Shown here: positions 23,453 to 32,265 of the stretch, piece after piece
How positions within the stretch are numbered: the stretch's first letter is position 1
Layout: each line of letters starts with the position of its first letter
Translations under genes and position numbers: made by a program
Assembly (NCBI GenBank): GCA_016192825.1
Contig: JACPTK010000009.1
Location: 1-54,681 of the forward strand
Length of the DNA: 54,681 nt
DNA from: Betaproteobacteria bacterium
GTDB lineage: Bacteria > Pseudomonadota > Gammaproteobacteria > Burkholderiales > SG8-41
Direction of reading: 5' to 3'
Notes under the pieces: generated by a model
What the model saw: the letters and a program-made list of their open reading frames with translations, nothing else
Databases searched by the model: none
Told to the model about the DNA's origin: nothing

Positions 23453-23734
23453 CTAGGAATGGTAGTCGACAATCTCGACGTCGTATGCGTGTCCTTCCGA
23501 CCAGCGAAAGCAGATCCGCCACTGGTCGTTGATGCGGATGCTGTGCTGGCCCCTGCGGTCGCCCTTGAGGGCCTCGAGCCGGTTGCCCGGCGGCGCCGTC
23601 AAGTCGCGAAGCGTCTGCGCACGGTGCAGATACAGCAGCTTCCGGCGCGCCGGGCGCTCGATCGCCCTGAAGCGCGCAACCATGCGGTCGTTGAACAGTG
23701 CCTCGACCTCCGGCGACCGGAAGGACTTGATCAC
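23453..23734 (-). CDS. higB: HigB/RelE-family mRNA interferase toxin
   Basis: A 93-aa toxin, the usual length for HigB. Recognisable elements are MIKSFRSPEVEALF, RKLLYLHRAQTLRDLTAPPG, NRLEALKGDRRGQHSIRIND and QWRICFRW, with the basic residues expected of ribosome-dependent RelE-fold endonucleases. It is the first gene of the higBA operon. The module sits between two 182-bp direct repeats and beside a methylase fragment, which suggests acquisition or cassette-like mobility. Confidence 0.92.
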   Translation of the reverse strand: MIKSFRSPEVEALFNDRMVARFRAIERPARRKLLYLHRAQTLRDLTAPPGNRLEALKGDRRGQHSIRINDQWRICFRWSEGHAYDVEIVDYHS

Positions 23735-23886
23735 GAGACAAGGGTATTACGCACCTCGTAATACGTCAAGCGTACAGCAGCCGCGAGCCCGTCGAAGAAC
23801 CCGGGTTCGGAAGGCTTGGCGACCCCGGCCCGCGACGGCTCATGCGGCTTGAGCCTTCCGATGCCCAGCAAGTTGTCCAAGGTCAT
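23731..23886 (-). pseudogene. Truncated small gene upstream of higB (N-terminus only)
   Basis: From the ATG at 23886 the frame reads MTLDNLLGIGRLKPHEPSR, similar to the start of small HEPN-like proteins I recall beginning MxLxNLLxIGxLKxHxPS. The similarity ends near GVAKPSEPGFFDGL, and the frame closes after about 50 codons while overlapping the higB start by 4 bp. It appears to be a remnant. If transcribed it would read through the higBA operator. Confidence 0.4.
23745..23763. promoter_or_regulatory. higBA operator palindrome
   Basis: TATTACG-CACCT-CGTAATA is a perfect 7-bp inverted repeat 10 bp upstream of the higB start, the expected position for HigA autorepression. Confidence 0.75.
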
Positions 23887-23935
23887 GGTCGCTCCCGAGG
23901 GATGTGGGCGGAGGGATGGAGGATGCCCCCTGCGA

Positions 23936-24280
23936 AACAGGGCGGGTGGTGGGGGCGGCAATGTGATCCTCGTGTAAATGCCTGACGAGGCATTTACACC
24001 TCGAATCTCCCCTCTCCGCTCGGGAGAGGGGCGGGGGTGAGGGATGAGCGGCGTCAAGCATTGTTACGACGCTCATTAGTGGGCCCAACCCCACTCTGTG
24101 GGACGAATGCACCAGCCACGCCCGGGTGGCGGAATGGCCGGTGACTGATCCGGTCTCCCGGTGCTGGTACTGACTCACGGCAACACGACGGCCAAGTCCT
24201 ATGCCTGGATGCGCTCGGGAGAACGGAGCAGGCGCCGGCCGTTCCGACAGGACCCGGCCGCCGTTCCGACAGGACCCGGC
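23936..24280. repeat. Long direct repeat, copy 2, with a 119-bp insertion
   Basis: The 23-bp leader (23936-23958) and the 182-bp block (24078-24259) match copy 1 but are separated by 119 bp. The insertion holds a perfect 12-bp hairpin, GTGTAAATGCCT-GACG-AGGCATTTACAC (23972-23999). The last 21 bp of the block are repeated once more (24260-24280). Between 23887 and 24299 there is no gene. Confidence 0.8.
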
Positions 24281-24299
24281 CAGCGGGGACGGGAAGTGA

Positions 24300-27200
24300 C
24301 TATGCTTTTTCGGCGGGTGCATGCGCCACGCTGCCGCCGGCCGCCTCGTCCGCCGGCCGCCGCCGCTCGCGGATCAGCAGCGTGTAGGCGGCGGGAATGA
24401 CGTAGAGCGTGAGCAGCGTGCCGAACAGGAGCCCTCCGACGATCACCCAGCCGATCGGGCGGCGCGCCTCCGCCCCGGCGCCGAAGGCGACCGCAAGCGG
24501 TATGGCGCCGAGCACCATGGCGCCGGTCGTCATCAGGATCGGGCGCAGGCGCAGCGCCGCGGCTTCGGCCACCGCCTCGAACTTGCCCCGGCCCCGTTCC
24601 ATGAGCTGGTTGGCGAACTCGACGATCAGGATGCCGTGCTTGGTGATCAGGCCGACCAGCATGATCAGGCCGACCTTGCTGTAGACGTTGAGGGTGCCGC
24701 CGGCGCCGAACGTGAAGGCGAGCAGCCACAGCGCGGCCAGCGCGCCGGTCATCGCGAGCGGCACCGTGAGCATGATCACGAACGGCGAGACGAAGCTCTC
24801 GAACTGGGCGGAAAGCACGAGGTAGATGAACGCGAGCGCCAGCACGAAGATGAGATAGAGCTGCGCGCCCGATTCGCGGTACTCGCGCGACCCCCCGTCG
24901 AGCGCGGTCTGCGCCGTCTGCCCCAGCTCCTCGCGGGCCGTCTGCTCCAGGAAATCCAGCGCTTCGCCCAGCGTGTAGCCCGGCGCCAGGCTCGCGGTGA
25001 CGATCGCCGCCCGCAGCCGGTTGAAGTGGTTGAGCTCCTTCGGCGCCACCGTTTCCCTGAGCTGCACCAGGTTGGAAAGCTGCACGAGCTGCCCGTCCTT
25101 CGCGCGCACGTAGATCGAGGTGAGGTCGGTCGGCTGCACGCGGTCCTTGTCCTCCAGGCGCACGATCACGTCGTATTGCTTCCCTTCGCGCTTGAAGCGC
25201 GTCACCTGGCGCCCGCCGAGCAGCGTCTCGAGCGTGCGGCCGATCGCGTCCACCTCCGCCCCCACCGCGGCGACCTTCTCGCGGTCCACGTCCACCGCGA
25301 GCTGCGGCTTGTTGAGCTTGAGGTCGGAATCGAGGTTGGCGAGCCCCGGGTTCTTGCGCGCGCGCACCAGGACCCGCTCGACCCGCTTGTCGAGCTCCTC
25401 GTACGACGGCGCGAAGACGACGAACTGCACCGGCTGGCTGCGGAAGCTCTGCCCGAGCGAGGGCGGGTTGTTGGGAAACGCGAGCACGCCCGGCATCATG
25501 CTGAACATCTTCGGACCCACTTCCCGCGAAATCTCGATCTGGCTGCGGCTGCGCTCGCCCCACGGCTTGAGCCGCACGAAGGACAGCGCGAAGTTGACCG
25601 GGTTCGGCCGCTCCAGCCCCGGCGCGACGACCACGAAGTAGCTGGTGATCTCCGGCACGCCTTTGTAGATTTCCTCCCAGATGCGGGCATAGCCGTCGGT
25701 ATATTCCAGCGTCGAGCCCTCCGGGGCAAGCATCACGCCGAGGATGAAGCCGCGATCCTCCAGCGGCGCGAGCTCGGACTTGAGCGCGGCGCCCATCCCG
25801 ATCATCGCCACCAGCACCGCGGCGTACCCCGCCACCACGACCTTGCGATGCCCGAGCGCCCAAGCAAGCGAGCGTCGATAGCCCGCGTTCATCGCGGTGA
25901 AGAAGCGCTCGGTCGCGTTGTAGATCGCGCCGTGCCTCGCGTGATGCTTCAGCAGCCGCGAGCACATCATCGGCGTCAGCGTCAGAGAAATGAAGCCCGA
26001 AACCAGCACCGCCATCGTTACCGTCAGCGCGAACTCCGTGAAAAGCTTGCCGGTGTTGCCGGTCGAGAACACGAGCGGCACGAACACCGCCGCGAGCGAT
26101 ACCGTCATCGCCACCACGGCAAAGGCGATCTCGCGGCTGCCCTTGACCGCGGCCTCGAACGGCGACAGCCCGTCCTCGATGTGGCGGTGGATGTTCTCCA
26201 GCACCACGATGGCATCGTCCACCACCAGTCCGATCGCGAGCACGATGCCGAGCAGCGTCAGGATGTTGATGGTAAAGCCGAAGACCCAGAGAAAGAAGCA
26301 GGCACCGATCAGGGACACCGGGATGGTGACGAAGGGGATCAGCGTCGAGCGGAACGAGCGCAGAAAGAGGAAGATCACCAGCGTCACCAGCAGAATGGCG
26401 TCGAAGATCGCGCGGTAGACTGCCTTGATCGAGGCTTCGATGAAGAGCGATGAATCGAACGCGATGAACGCCGTTATGCCCTCGGGCAGCGACGATTGGA
26501 TGCGGGGCAGCTGCGCCTTGACGGCCTGCGCCACTGCCAGCGTATTAGCCGTGGACTGCTTGACGATCCCCAGTCCCATCGCCGGGTTGCCGTTGACGCG
26601 CACGACGCCGCGCTCGTCCTGGGCCCCCATCTCGGCGCGCCCGACGTCCTTCAGCCGCACCGGGTAGCCGCGCGCCTCGGTGATGATGAGGCTGTTGAAC
26701 TGCTCGGGCGTCCGGAGATCGGTCTCGGTCAGCACCGTGAACTCGCGCTTGCGGCTCTCGATGCGGCCCGAGGGCACCTCGATGTTCTGGCGCCGCAGGG
26801 CGTTCTCGACATCGAGCGGCGTCAGACCGAAGCCCGCGAGCCGGTCGCGGTCGAGCCAGATGCGCATCGCGTACTTGCGCGCCCCGCCGATGATGACGCT
26901 CGCCACCCCCGGCAGCGCCTTGAGCGAGTCGGCGACGTAGCGGTCGGCGTAGTCGGTGATGAAAAGCGCGTCGTGCCGGTCGCTGTAGAACGCGATCCAC
27001 AGGATCGCCTGCGCGTCAGCCTCGATCTTGGACACGACCGGCTCGTCCACTTCCTCCGGCAGGAGCCCCCGGACCCGCGCAACGCGGTCGCGCACGTCGT
27101 TCGCCGCGGCGTCGATGTTGCGCTCGGGTATGAATTCGACCGTGATCTGTGAGACCTCCTCGCGAGAGACCGATTTGATGGTGCGGATGCCCTCGATGCC

Positions 27201-27416
27201 CGAGAGCGAGTCTTCGAGCGGCTGCGTGACCTGCGATTCGATTACCTGCGCGCTGGCGCCGGTGTAGACCGTGCGCACCGACGCAACCGGCGTGTCGATC
27301 TTCGGGTACTCGCGCACCGACAGGCGCAGGAACGAGATCACCCCGAGCAGGATGATGGCGAGGCTCATCACCGTCGCCAGCACGGGCCTGCGTATCGATA
27401 ACTCAGGAAGGAACAT
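24300..27416 (-). CDS. RND efflux transporter, inner-membrane subunit (second system)
   Basis: A 1038-aa HAE1-type RND pump, normal length. It starts MFLPELSIRRPVLATVMS. The TM4 Asp pair occurs in GLVVDDAIVVLENIHRHIEDG (about residue 400), and the TM10 region reads GLITKHGILIVEFANQL, where the Lys is followed by His-Gly as in the MdtB/MexW-like branch, not Asn-Ala as in AcrB. Two periplasmic porter domains are complete. The adaptor gene lies 39 bp upstream and no outer-membrane channel gene follows, so it probably borrows one. The ATG at 27416 lacks a Shine-Dalgarno, and its leader consists of CATCCCT-type heptamers. Confidence 0.94.
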   Translation of the reverse strand: MFLPELSIRRPVLATVMSLAIILLGVISFLRLSVREYPKIDTPVASVRTVYTGASAQVIESQVTQPLEDSLSGIEGIRTIKSVSREEVSQITVEFIPERNIDAAANDVRDRVARVRGLLPEEVDEPVVSKIEADAQAILWIAFYSDRHDALFITDYADRYVADSLKALPGVASVIIGGARKYAMRIWLDRDRLAGFGLTPLDVENALRRQNIEVPSGRIESRKREFTVLTETDLRTPEQFNSLIITEARGYPVRLKDVGRAEMGAQDERGVVRVNGNPAMGLGIVKQSTANTLAVAQAVKAQLPRIQSSLPEGITAFIAFDSSLFIEASIKAVYRAIFDAILLVTLVIFLFLRSFRSTLIPFVTIPVSLIGACFFLWVFGFTINILTLLGIVLAIGLVVDDAIVVLENIHRHIEDGLSPFEAAVKGSREIAFAVVAMTVSLAAVFVPLVFSTGNTGKLFTEFALTVTMAVLVSGFISLTLTPMMCSRLLKHHARHGAIYNATERFFTAMNAGYRRSLAWALGHRKVVVAGYAAVLVAMIGMGAALKSELAPLEDRGFILGVMLAPEGSTLEYTDGYARIWEEIYKGVPEITSYFVVVAPGLERPNPVNFALSFVRLKPWGERSRSQIEISREVGPKMFSMMPGVLAFPNNPPSLGQSFRSQPVQFVVFAPSYEELDKRVERVLVRARKNPGLANLDSDLKLNKPQLAVDVDREKVAAVGAEVDAIGRTLETLLGGRQVTRFKREGKQYDVIVRLEDKDRVQPTDLTSIYVRAKDGQLVQLSNLVQLRETVAPKELNHFNRLRAAIVTASLAPGYTLGEALDFLEQTAREELGQTAQTALDGGSREYRESGAQLYLIFVLALAFIYLVLSAQFESFVSPFVIMLTVPLAMTGALAALWLLAFTFGAGGTLNVYSKVGLIMLVGLITKHGILIVEFANQLMERGRGKFEAVAEAAALRLRPILMTTGAMVLGAIPLAVAFGAGAEARRPIGWVIVGGLLFGTLLTLYVIPAAYTLLIRERRRPADEAAGGSVAHAPAEKA

Positions 27417-27417
27417 G

Positions 27418-27455
27418 CGAGGGATGAGGGATGAAGGATGAGGGATGAGGGAAAA
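27418..27455. repeat. Heptameric array (GGGATGA) between adaptor and RND pump genes
   Basis: Five tandem heptamers (GGGATGA, GGGATGA, AGGATGA, GGGATGA, GGG) fill nearly the whole intercistronic gap and end 4 bp from the RND start codon. A complementary (CTCATCC) array occurs at 29005-29104, beyond the adaptor and thioredoxin genes. Confidence 0.8.
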
Positions 27456-28544
27456 TCAAGACCCCCTCGGCGCCGACGGCGCGGCCGTTGGCGGAGGTTT
27501 GTCGGGAAGCACCATCACCGGCGTTCCGTCCTGCAATTTCAGCTGACCGTCGGTGACAACCACCTCGCCGGGCTTGAGGCCCTTCGTGATCTCCACCTGG
27601 CCGGGACTGCGGGCGCCCAGTCCGACTTCGGTCAGGGCGGCTTTCCCGTTCACCACGCGGAACACGAAGTTCCTGTTCCCGCGCGGCACGATCGCCTGCT
27701 CCGGGACGAGCGTCGCCTTGTCGTTGCTGCCCAGCTCCAGCGTGACGCGCGCGAACATTCCCGGTCGCAGCCTCACGCCCTTGTTTTCCACGCGCCCGCG
27801 CAGCATGACGGTGCGCGTCCTCTCGTCCACCGCGGTTTCGACCGCGTACACCCGCCCGGCGAACTGCTCGCCGGGAAACGCGTCTACCCGCACCGCAACC
27901 GGCTGATCGCGCCGGATCTTGCCCAGGTAGACCTCGGGCACCCGGAAATCGAGCTTCATCACGTCGATCTTGTCGAGCCGCACGATGTCCTCGCCCGCCT
28001 TGAGGTAAGCACCGGCGCTGACCTGCCGCAGGCCCACGATGCCGGAGAACGGCGCGCGGATTTCGGTCTTGGCAACCCGGGCCTCGTTCTCCTGGCGCTG
28101 CGCGGTGGCTTTCTTGTACGCCTCGCGGGCGTCGTCGAGCGCCTGCTGGCTGATGAAGTTCTTCTTGAACAGCTCGGCCGCCCGCTCCGCCCGCTGCTGG
28201 GTCAACCGCTCATCGGCCCGGCTCGCCGCAAGCTGGGCCTGGACCTCGGTCGAGTCGAGTGAAACCAGGCGCGCGCCCGCCGCGACGGCCTGGCCCTCGT
28301 TGAACTGGATCGCGGCCACCCGCCCCGCGACCTCGGGACGGATCACGACGGACTCGTTGGCGAGGAGCGAACCGACCGCCGAGACATCGTGCGTGACGGT
28401 GCCGACCTTCACCGGCGCCGCCTTCACCGGCATGCCCATGGGCTTGCCCTTGGGCGGCTGCGCGGAAGCGGTAACCGCGAAAGCGAGGAGAGACGCGACC
28501 AGGACCCCGCCAAGCCGGCGCAGAATCATTGATTTTTTTTGCAT
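27456..28544 (-). CDS. RND efflux periplasmic adaptor subunit (second system)
   Basis: A 362-aa membrane fusion protein. A signal peptide covers MILRRLGGVLVASLLAFAVT to about residue 29, without a lipobox. The lipoyl halves are EVAGRVAAIQFNEGQAVAAG and KTEIRAPFSGIVGLRQVSAG, with a short alpha-hairpin between. The beta-barrel includes PGMFARVTLELG and the membrane-proximal part VLVTD-like GEVVVTDGQLKLQDGTPV. The adjacent, same-strand RND pump makes a two-gene efflux operon. The ATG at 28544 is preferred to a TTG 30 bp upstream. The end is Pro-rich (DKPPPTAAPSAPRGS). Confidence 0.92.
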   Translation of the reverse strand: MQKKSMILRRLGGVLVASLLAFAVTASAQPPKGKPMGMPVKAAPVKVGTVTHDVSAVGSLLANESVVIRPEVAGRVAAIQFNEGQAVAAGARLVSLDSTEVQAQLAASRADERLTQQRAERAAELFKKNFISQQALDDAREAYKKATAQRQENEARVAKTEIRAPFSGIVGLRQVSAGAYLKAGEDIVRLDKIDVMKLDFRVPEVYLGKIRRDQPVAVRVDAFPGEQFAGRVYAVETAVDERTRTVMLRGRVENKGVRLRPGMFARVTLELGSNDKATLVPEQAIVPRGNRNFVFRVVNGKAALTEVGLGARSPGQVEITKGLKPGEVVVTDGQLKLQDGTPVMVLPDKPPPTAAPSAPRGS

Positions 28545-28592
28545 GACGAACCGGGAGCGAAACCGCACGGGCAACGATGGAAAGGCGCCATT

Positions 28593-28967
28593 TTATTGCT
28601 GTTGTTGCGCCTGCTGCTCGGCAATTTCCTGGTGGACTTTCGCCATGTCGAGCGCGCGCGCCTGGCCGATGATGCCCTCCAGCGCCTCCGCCGGCAGCGC
28701 GCCGGCCTGGGCGAAGAGGACCACCTTCTCTCGAAAAAACATCACGAAGGGTATGGAGCGGATGTTGAACGCCGATGCCAGCTCCTGCTGATCGTCGGCG
28801 TTGACTTTGGCAAACACGATGTCCGGATGCTTCTCGGACGCGGCCTCGAAATCCGGGGAGAAGCTCTTGCACGGCCCGCACCACGACGCCCAGAAGTCAA
28901 CAACGACCATGTCGTTCGTGGTCACGATTTCCTCAAAATTTTCCCTGGTCAACTCAACCGTGGCCAT
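28593..28967 (-). CDS. Thioredoxin-family protein
   Basis: A 124-aa thioredoxin with the active site WCGPC (Cys30, Cys33) in VVVDFWASWCGPCKSFSPDF, and cis-Pro in IRSIPFVMFF. The core is about 105 residues; the C-terminal extension ends in a Gln-rich tail (EIAEQQAQQQQ). It probably acts as a cytosolic disulfide reductase. It lies 48 bp upstream of the RND adaptor gene on the same strand and could be co-transcribed with it. Confidence 0.93.
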   Translation of the reverse strand: MATVELTRENFEEIVTTNDMVVVDFWASWCGPCKSFSPDFEAASEKHPDIVFAKVNADDQQELASAFNIRSIPFVMFFREKVVLFAQAGALPAEALEGIIGQARALDMAKVHQEIAEQQAQQQQ

Positions 28968-29004
28968 CGCGGTCTCCGCTCAAAAAAGTCGCGCATTTTA
29001 TCAC

Positions 29005-29104
29005 GCCCCTCATCCCTCGATCCTCACGGCGCCAAGCGCTGTACTGCCTCCCTCCCTCTGGGGGGAGGGAACTGAGGGTGGGGGTGGTCCTCATCCCTCA
29101 GTGA
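29005..29104. repeat. Heptameric (CTCATCC) and Gly-rich short repeats
   Basis: CCCCTCATCCCTCGATCC (29005-29022) and GGTCCTCATCCCTCAGTG (29086-29103) flank a GGGGGGAGGGA-type stretch between ndh and the thioredoxin gene. The units complement the (GGGATGA) array at 27418-27455. Confidence 0.55.
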
Positions 29105-29113
29105 AGCTGCACG

Positions 29114-30427
29114 TCAGTGCAGCTTCACTCGTGGCTCAGTTCGTCGCGTGATGAGCTTGGCGAGCGTGTCGAACAGCATCTTGGAGAAGCCGTGCAGCGC
29201 ATAGACGTGCATGCGGTAGAGCGAGACGTACATCAGCCGTGCGAACAGGCCCTCGATGAAGATGGTGCCGCCGAGCAGCGCGCCCATCAGGCTGCCGACG
29301 GTCGAGTACTCCCCGAGCGACACCAGCGAGCCAAAATCGCGGTAGCGCCACGGTTTGAGCGGCTCGCCCGCGAGGCGCCGCGGCAGCATCCGCGCGAGGT
29401 GCGTGGCCTGCTGGTGCGCCGCCTGCGCGGTCGGCGGCACGGGCCGGTCGTGTCTCGGCCATGGGCAGCTCGCGCAATCGCCCATGGCGAAGATGTCGGG
29501 GTCGCGAGTGGACTGGAGCGTCTCGCCCACCACCACCTGGTTCATGCGGTTGGTCTCGATCCCGTCGAGGTCTTTCAGGAAATCCGGAGCCTTGATCCCG
29601 GCAGCCCATACCGTCAGTTCCGCGGGTATCTTTTTCCCGGTCGCGGTCTTCACGCCGTCCGCGGCGATTTCCGTCACGCGCTCGCCGGTCAGCACATGCA
29701 CGTTGAGCCCGCGCAGCAACTCCTCGGCCGCCTTCGACAGCCGCTCCGGCACCGCCGGCAGGATGCGCGGCGCCGCCTCGATCAGCGTGAGTTGAACGTC
29801 CTTCTCGGGGTTGATCTTGTCGAGACCGTAGGCGACCAGCTCGCGCGTGGTCTTGTGAAGCTCCGCCGCCAGCTCCACCCCGGTCGCGCCGGCGCCGATA
29901 ATCGCGACTTTCAGCTGCTCGGGACGCAACGGCGTCACCTGCGCGTTGGCGCGGATGCAGGCGTTGATCATCCGCCTGTGAAACAGCTCCGCCTGCTCCG
30001 GCATGTCGAGACTGATCGCGTGCTCGCGCGCGCCCGGCGTGCCGAAGTCGTTGGTATGGCTGCCGACGGCGATCACCAGCGTGTCGTAGGGAATCTCGCG
30101 GCGCGGGATCAGCTCGCGGCCATCCTCGTCGAACGTCGGCGCCACCAGCACGATGCGGCGTGCACGATCGAGCCCGTCCATGCTGCCGCGCTGGAAACGG
30201 AAATGATGCCAGCGCGCCTGCGCCAGATAGGACAGCGCGTGATGATCGAGGTCCATGCTGCCGGCCGCGAACTCGTGCAGCAGCGGCTTCCACAGGTGCG
30301 TGCGCGCGCGGTCAACGAGCGTGACGCGCGCGCGGCCCCTGCGGCCGAGCGTGTCGCCGAGGCGCGTGGCAAGCTCCAGTCCACCCGCCCCGCCGCCCAC
30401 GATCACGATTCGGTGTGGATCACTCAC
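29114..30427 (-). CDS. ndh: Type II NADH:quinone oxidoreductase (NDH-2)
   Basis: A 437-aa single-subunit, non-proton-pumping NADH dehydrogenase. The FAD-binding motif is RIVIVGGGAGGLELATRLG (about 6-24). The NADH-binding motif is VAIIGAGATGVELAAELHK (about 172-190). AMGDCASCP near residue 315 is the second FAD contact with a Cys pair seen in many NDH-2. The C-terminal part (GALLGGTIFIEGLFARLMYV and the following amphipathic helix) is the membrane anchor. It starts 28 bp after pabB, suggesting an operon with it, although the functions are unrelated. Confidence 0.93.
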   Translation of the reverse strand: MSDPHRIVIVGGGAGGLELATRLGDTLGRRGRARVTLVDRARTHLWKPLLHEFAAGSMDLDHHALSYLAQARWHHFRFQRGSMDGLDRARRIVLVAPTFDEDGRELIPRREIPYDTLVIAVGSHTNDFGTPGAREHAISLDMPEQAELFHRRMINACIRANAQVTPLRPEQLKVAIIGAGATGVELAAELHKTTRELVAYGLDKINPEKDVQLTLIEAAPRILPAVPERLSKAAEELLRGLNVHVLTGERVTEIAADGVKTATGKKIPAELTVWAAGIKAPDFLKDLDGIETNRMNQVVVGETLQSTRDPDIFAMGDCASCPWPRHDRPVPPTAQAAHQQATHLARMLPRRLAGEPLKPWRYRDFGSLVSLGEYSTVGSLMGALLGGTIFIEGLFARLMYVSLYRMHVYALHGFSKMLFDTLAKLITRRTEPRVKLH

Positions 30428-30455
30428 GAGGCGGGTGACATGGCAAGGCGTGACG

Positions 30456-31844
30456 CTAGGCCTCGCGCTGGTCCACGCTGCTCTGCTGCAGGAGCTTGAG
30501 CATCGCTGCTGCCTTGTCGAAGGTTTCCTGGTACTCCTCCTCGAGTTTCGAGTCGGCGACGATGCCGCCGCCCGCCCAGCAGCGGATGACGCCGTGGGAA
30601 TGGATCAGCGTGCGGATCGCGATATTGACGTCCATGTTGCCGTCGAAGCCGACGTAGCCGATCGCGCCGCAATAGACGCCGCGGCGATGCGGTTCCAGCT
30701 CCTCGATGATCTGCATCGCCCGCAGCTTGGGCGCGCCCGTGATCGAGCCGCCGGGAAAACATCCGCGCAGCAGGTCGAGCGCGTCGCGGTCCGGCCGCAG
30801 CTCGCCCGTCACCGTGCTGACCAGGTGATGCACCGTGGCGAAGCTCTCGACGTCGAAGAGCTTCGGGACCTTGACCGTGCCGAGCGCGCAGTTCTTGGAG
30901 AGATCGTTCCGCAGGAGGTCCACGATCATCAGGTTCTCGGCGCGGTCCTTCTCGGATGCGCGCAACGCCTCGATCAGCTCGGCGTCGAGGCGCGCGTGCC
31001 CCGCGCGCGGGCGCGTACCCTTGATCGGCCTGGTCTCGACGCGCCCACCCTCGACCTTCAGGAAACGCTCGGGTGAAGCCGACAGGACCTGCGCGTACGG
31101 CGTGTTGAGGTAGGCCGAGAACGGCGCCGGGTTGATGATGCGCAGCCGCTGGTACGCGAGCCAGGGGTCACCGGTCGCGGTCGCGGAAAAGCGCTGCGCG
31201 AGATTGACCTGGTAGCAGTCCCCGTCGTGGATGTAGCCGCGTATCCTGCGGAAAGCGCGCGCATAGGCCTCGTGCGTCATGTTGGATGCGACGGGCGTAA
31301 GGATGTGAAACGGCGCGCGCGGCTTTTCCGGCGGCGGCGCGCTGAAGCGCTCGACCAGTCCGCCCCACCTGATGTCGGTTTCCGGATCGCGGCCCTGGCC
31401 GACGAGCCAGCTCCTGCGCTCGCGGTGATCCACCACCACCGCCCAGTCGTAGATGCCGACCGCCATCTCCGGGATGCGCTCGATATCCTCCGCGACGGCC
31501 GGCAGGCGCTCCAGCCGGCGCGCGAGGTCGTAGCCGAAGTAGCCGATCGCCCCGCCGCAGAACGGCATGCCGCCGCCGCACGTCGGGTCGAAGGCGAGCT
31601 GCGCCTTGAGCAGCGAGAACGGGTCCTCGCGCGAGAGCCGGATGTCGTCGGCGTAGACCTCCGTCAGCGCGCCGCGCGTGACCAGGCGCACGAAGGGCTG
31701 GGCTGCCAGGATGTCGTAGTGCGACTGCCCGGGATGATGCGGCCCGCCGTCGAGAAACACCGCCCACGGCAGGTCCGCGATCGCCTCGAACAGGCACGCG
31801 CTGTCTTCGTGATAGGGCAGCTCTGTCAGCAAAGGCGGACGCAC
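30456..31844 (-). CDS. pabB: Aminodeoxychorismate synthase component I (PabB)
   Basis: A 462-aa chorismate-using enzyme of folate (p-aminobenzoate) synthesis. PIKGTRPR (273-280), with Lys275 in place of the Ala of anthranilate synthase, separates PabB from TrpE. GSITGAPK (366-373), GDCYQVNLAQRF (208-219) and VYCGAIGYVGFDGNMDVNIA complete the chorismate-binding domain. No PabC lyase domain is fused at the C-terminus, and no pabA or pabC gene is nearby. NDH-2 follows 28 bp downstream. Confidence 0.95.
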   Translation of the reverse strand: MRPPLLTELPYHEDSACLFEAIADLPWAVFLDGGPHHPGQSHYDILAAQPFVRLVTRGALTEVYADDIRLSREDPFSLLKAQLAFDPTCGGGMPFCGGAIGYFGYDLARRLERLPAVAEDIERIPEMAVGIYDWAVVVDHRERRSWLVGQGRDPETDIRWGGLVERFSAPPPEKPRAPFHILTPVASNMTHEAYARAFRRIRGYIHDGDCYQVNLAQRFSATATGDPWLAYQRLRIINPAPFSAYLNTPYAQVLSASPERFLKVEGGRVETRPIKGTRPRAGHARLDAELIEALRASEKDRAENLMIVDLLRNDLSKNCALGTVKVPKLFDVESFATVHHLVSTVTGELRPDRDALDLLRGCFPGGSITGAPKLRAMQIIEELEPHRRGVYCGAIGYVGFDGNMDVNIAIRTLIHSHGVIRCWAGGGIVADSKLEEEYQETFDKAAAMLKLLQQSSVDQREA

Positions 31845-32265
31845 CGCATGATTTTACTCCCGGGGGCTCAACAAGGATGAAGGATGAACGTGGAAGGATA
31901 GCGCGTCGAGGGGCGGAGCAGGGGCCCCGGTTTCCGGGGATGCGACCCCCGGTGACGCGCAGAACGGCCGACGCGATGCGCATCAATTCATCGCGCTAAA
32001 TATCGGAGGCCGTTCCCCACGCTTCGCGTGAAATCCATGTCGCGGCCTTTCGCTGGCGCCCGGCCGGCGGCTACCGACCGAAGGAGACGAGAGGTCGGGA
32101 CATTCTCAATTCCAGCGTAGCTGGGGGTCATCCCTCATCCCTCATCCCTCATCCCTCATCCCTCATCCCTCATCCCTCATCCCTCATCCCTCATCCTTCA
32201 TCCTTGCGGTTGGCGGTGCTAGACTCGCCCGAACCACCCGCGATAACGAGCCCCGAGGAGACCCC
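31845..32265. other. Intergenic region with heptamer arrays and unassigned GC-rich hairpins
   Basis: This 421-bp divergent gap holds a short GGATGAA array (31874-31891) and a long CTCATCC heptamer array (about 32128-32205, some 11 units); the two are complementary. Between them is about 220 bp with strong local hairpins, such as GGGGCCCCGGTTTCCGGGG-like sequence near 31921. I recognise no gene or riboswitch there. The heptamers end about 60 bp before the next start codon. Confidence 0.6.

Noticed and set aside
31905-32125. Riboswitch or structured RNA upstream of the isomerase gene
   Set aside because: Strong GC hairpins are present, but no core of a known riboswitch class could be matched by eye and the segment lies next to repeat arrays.
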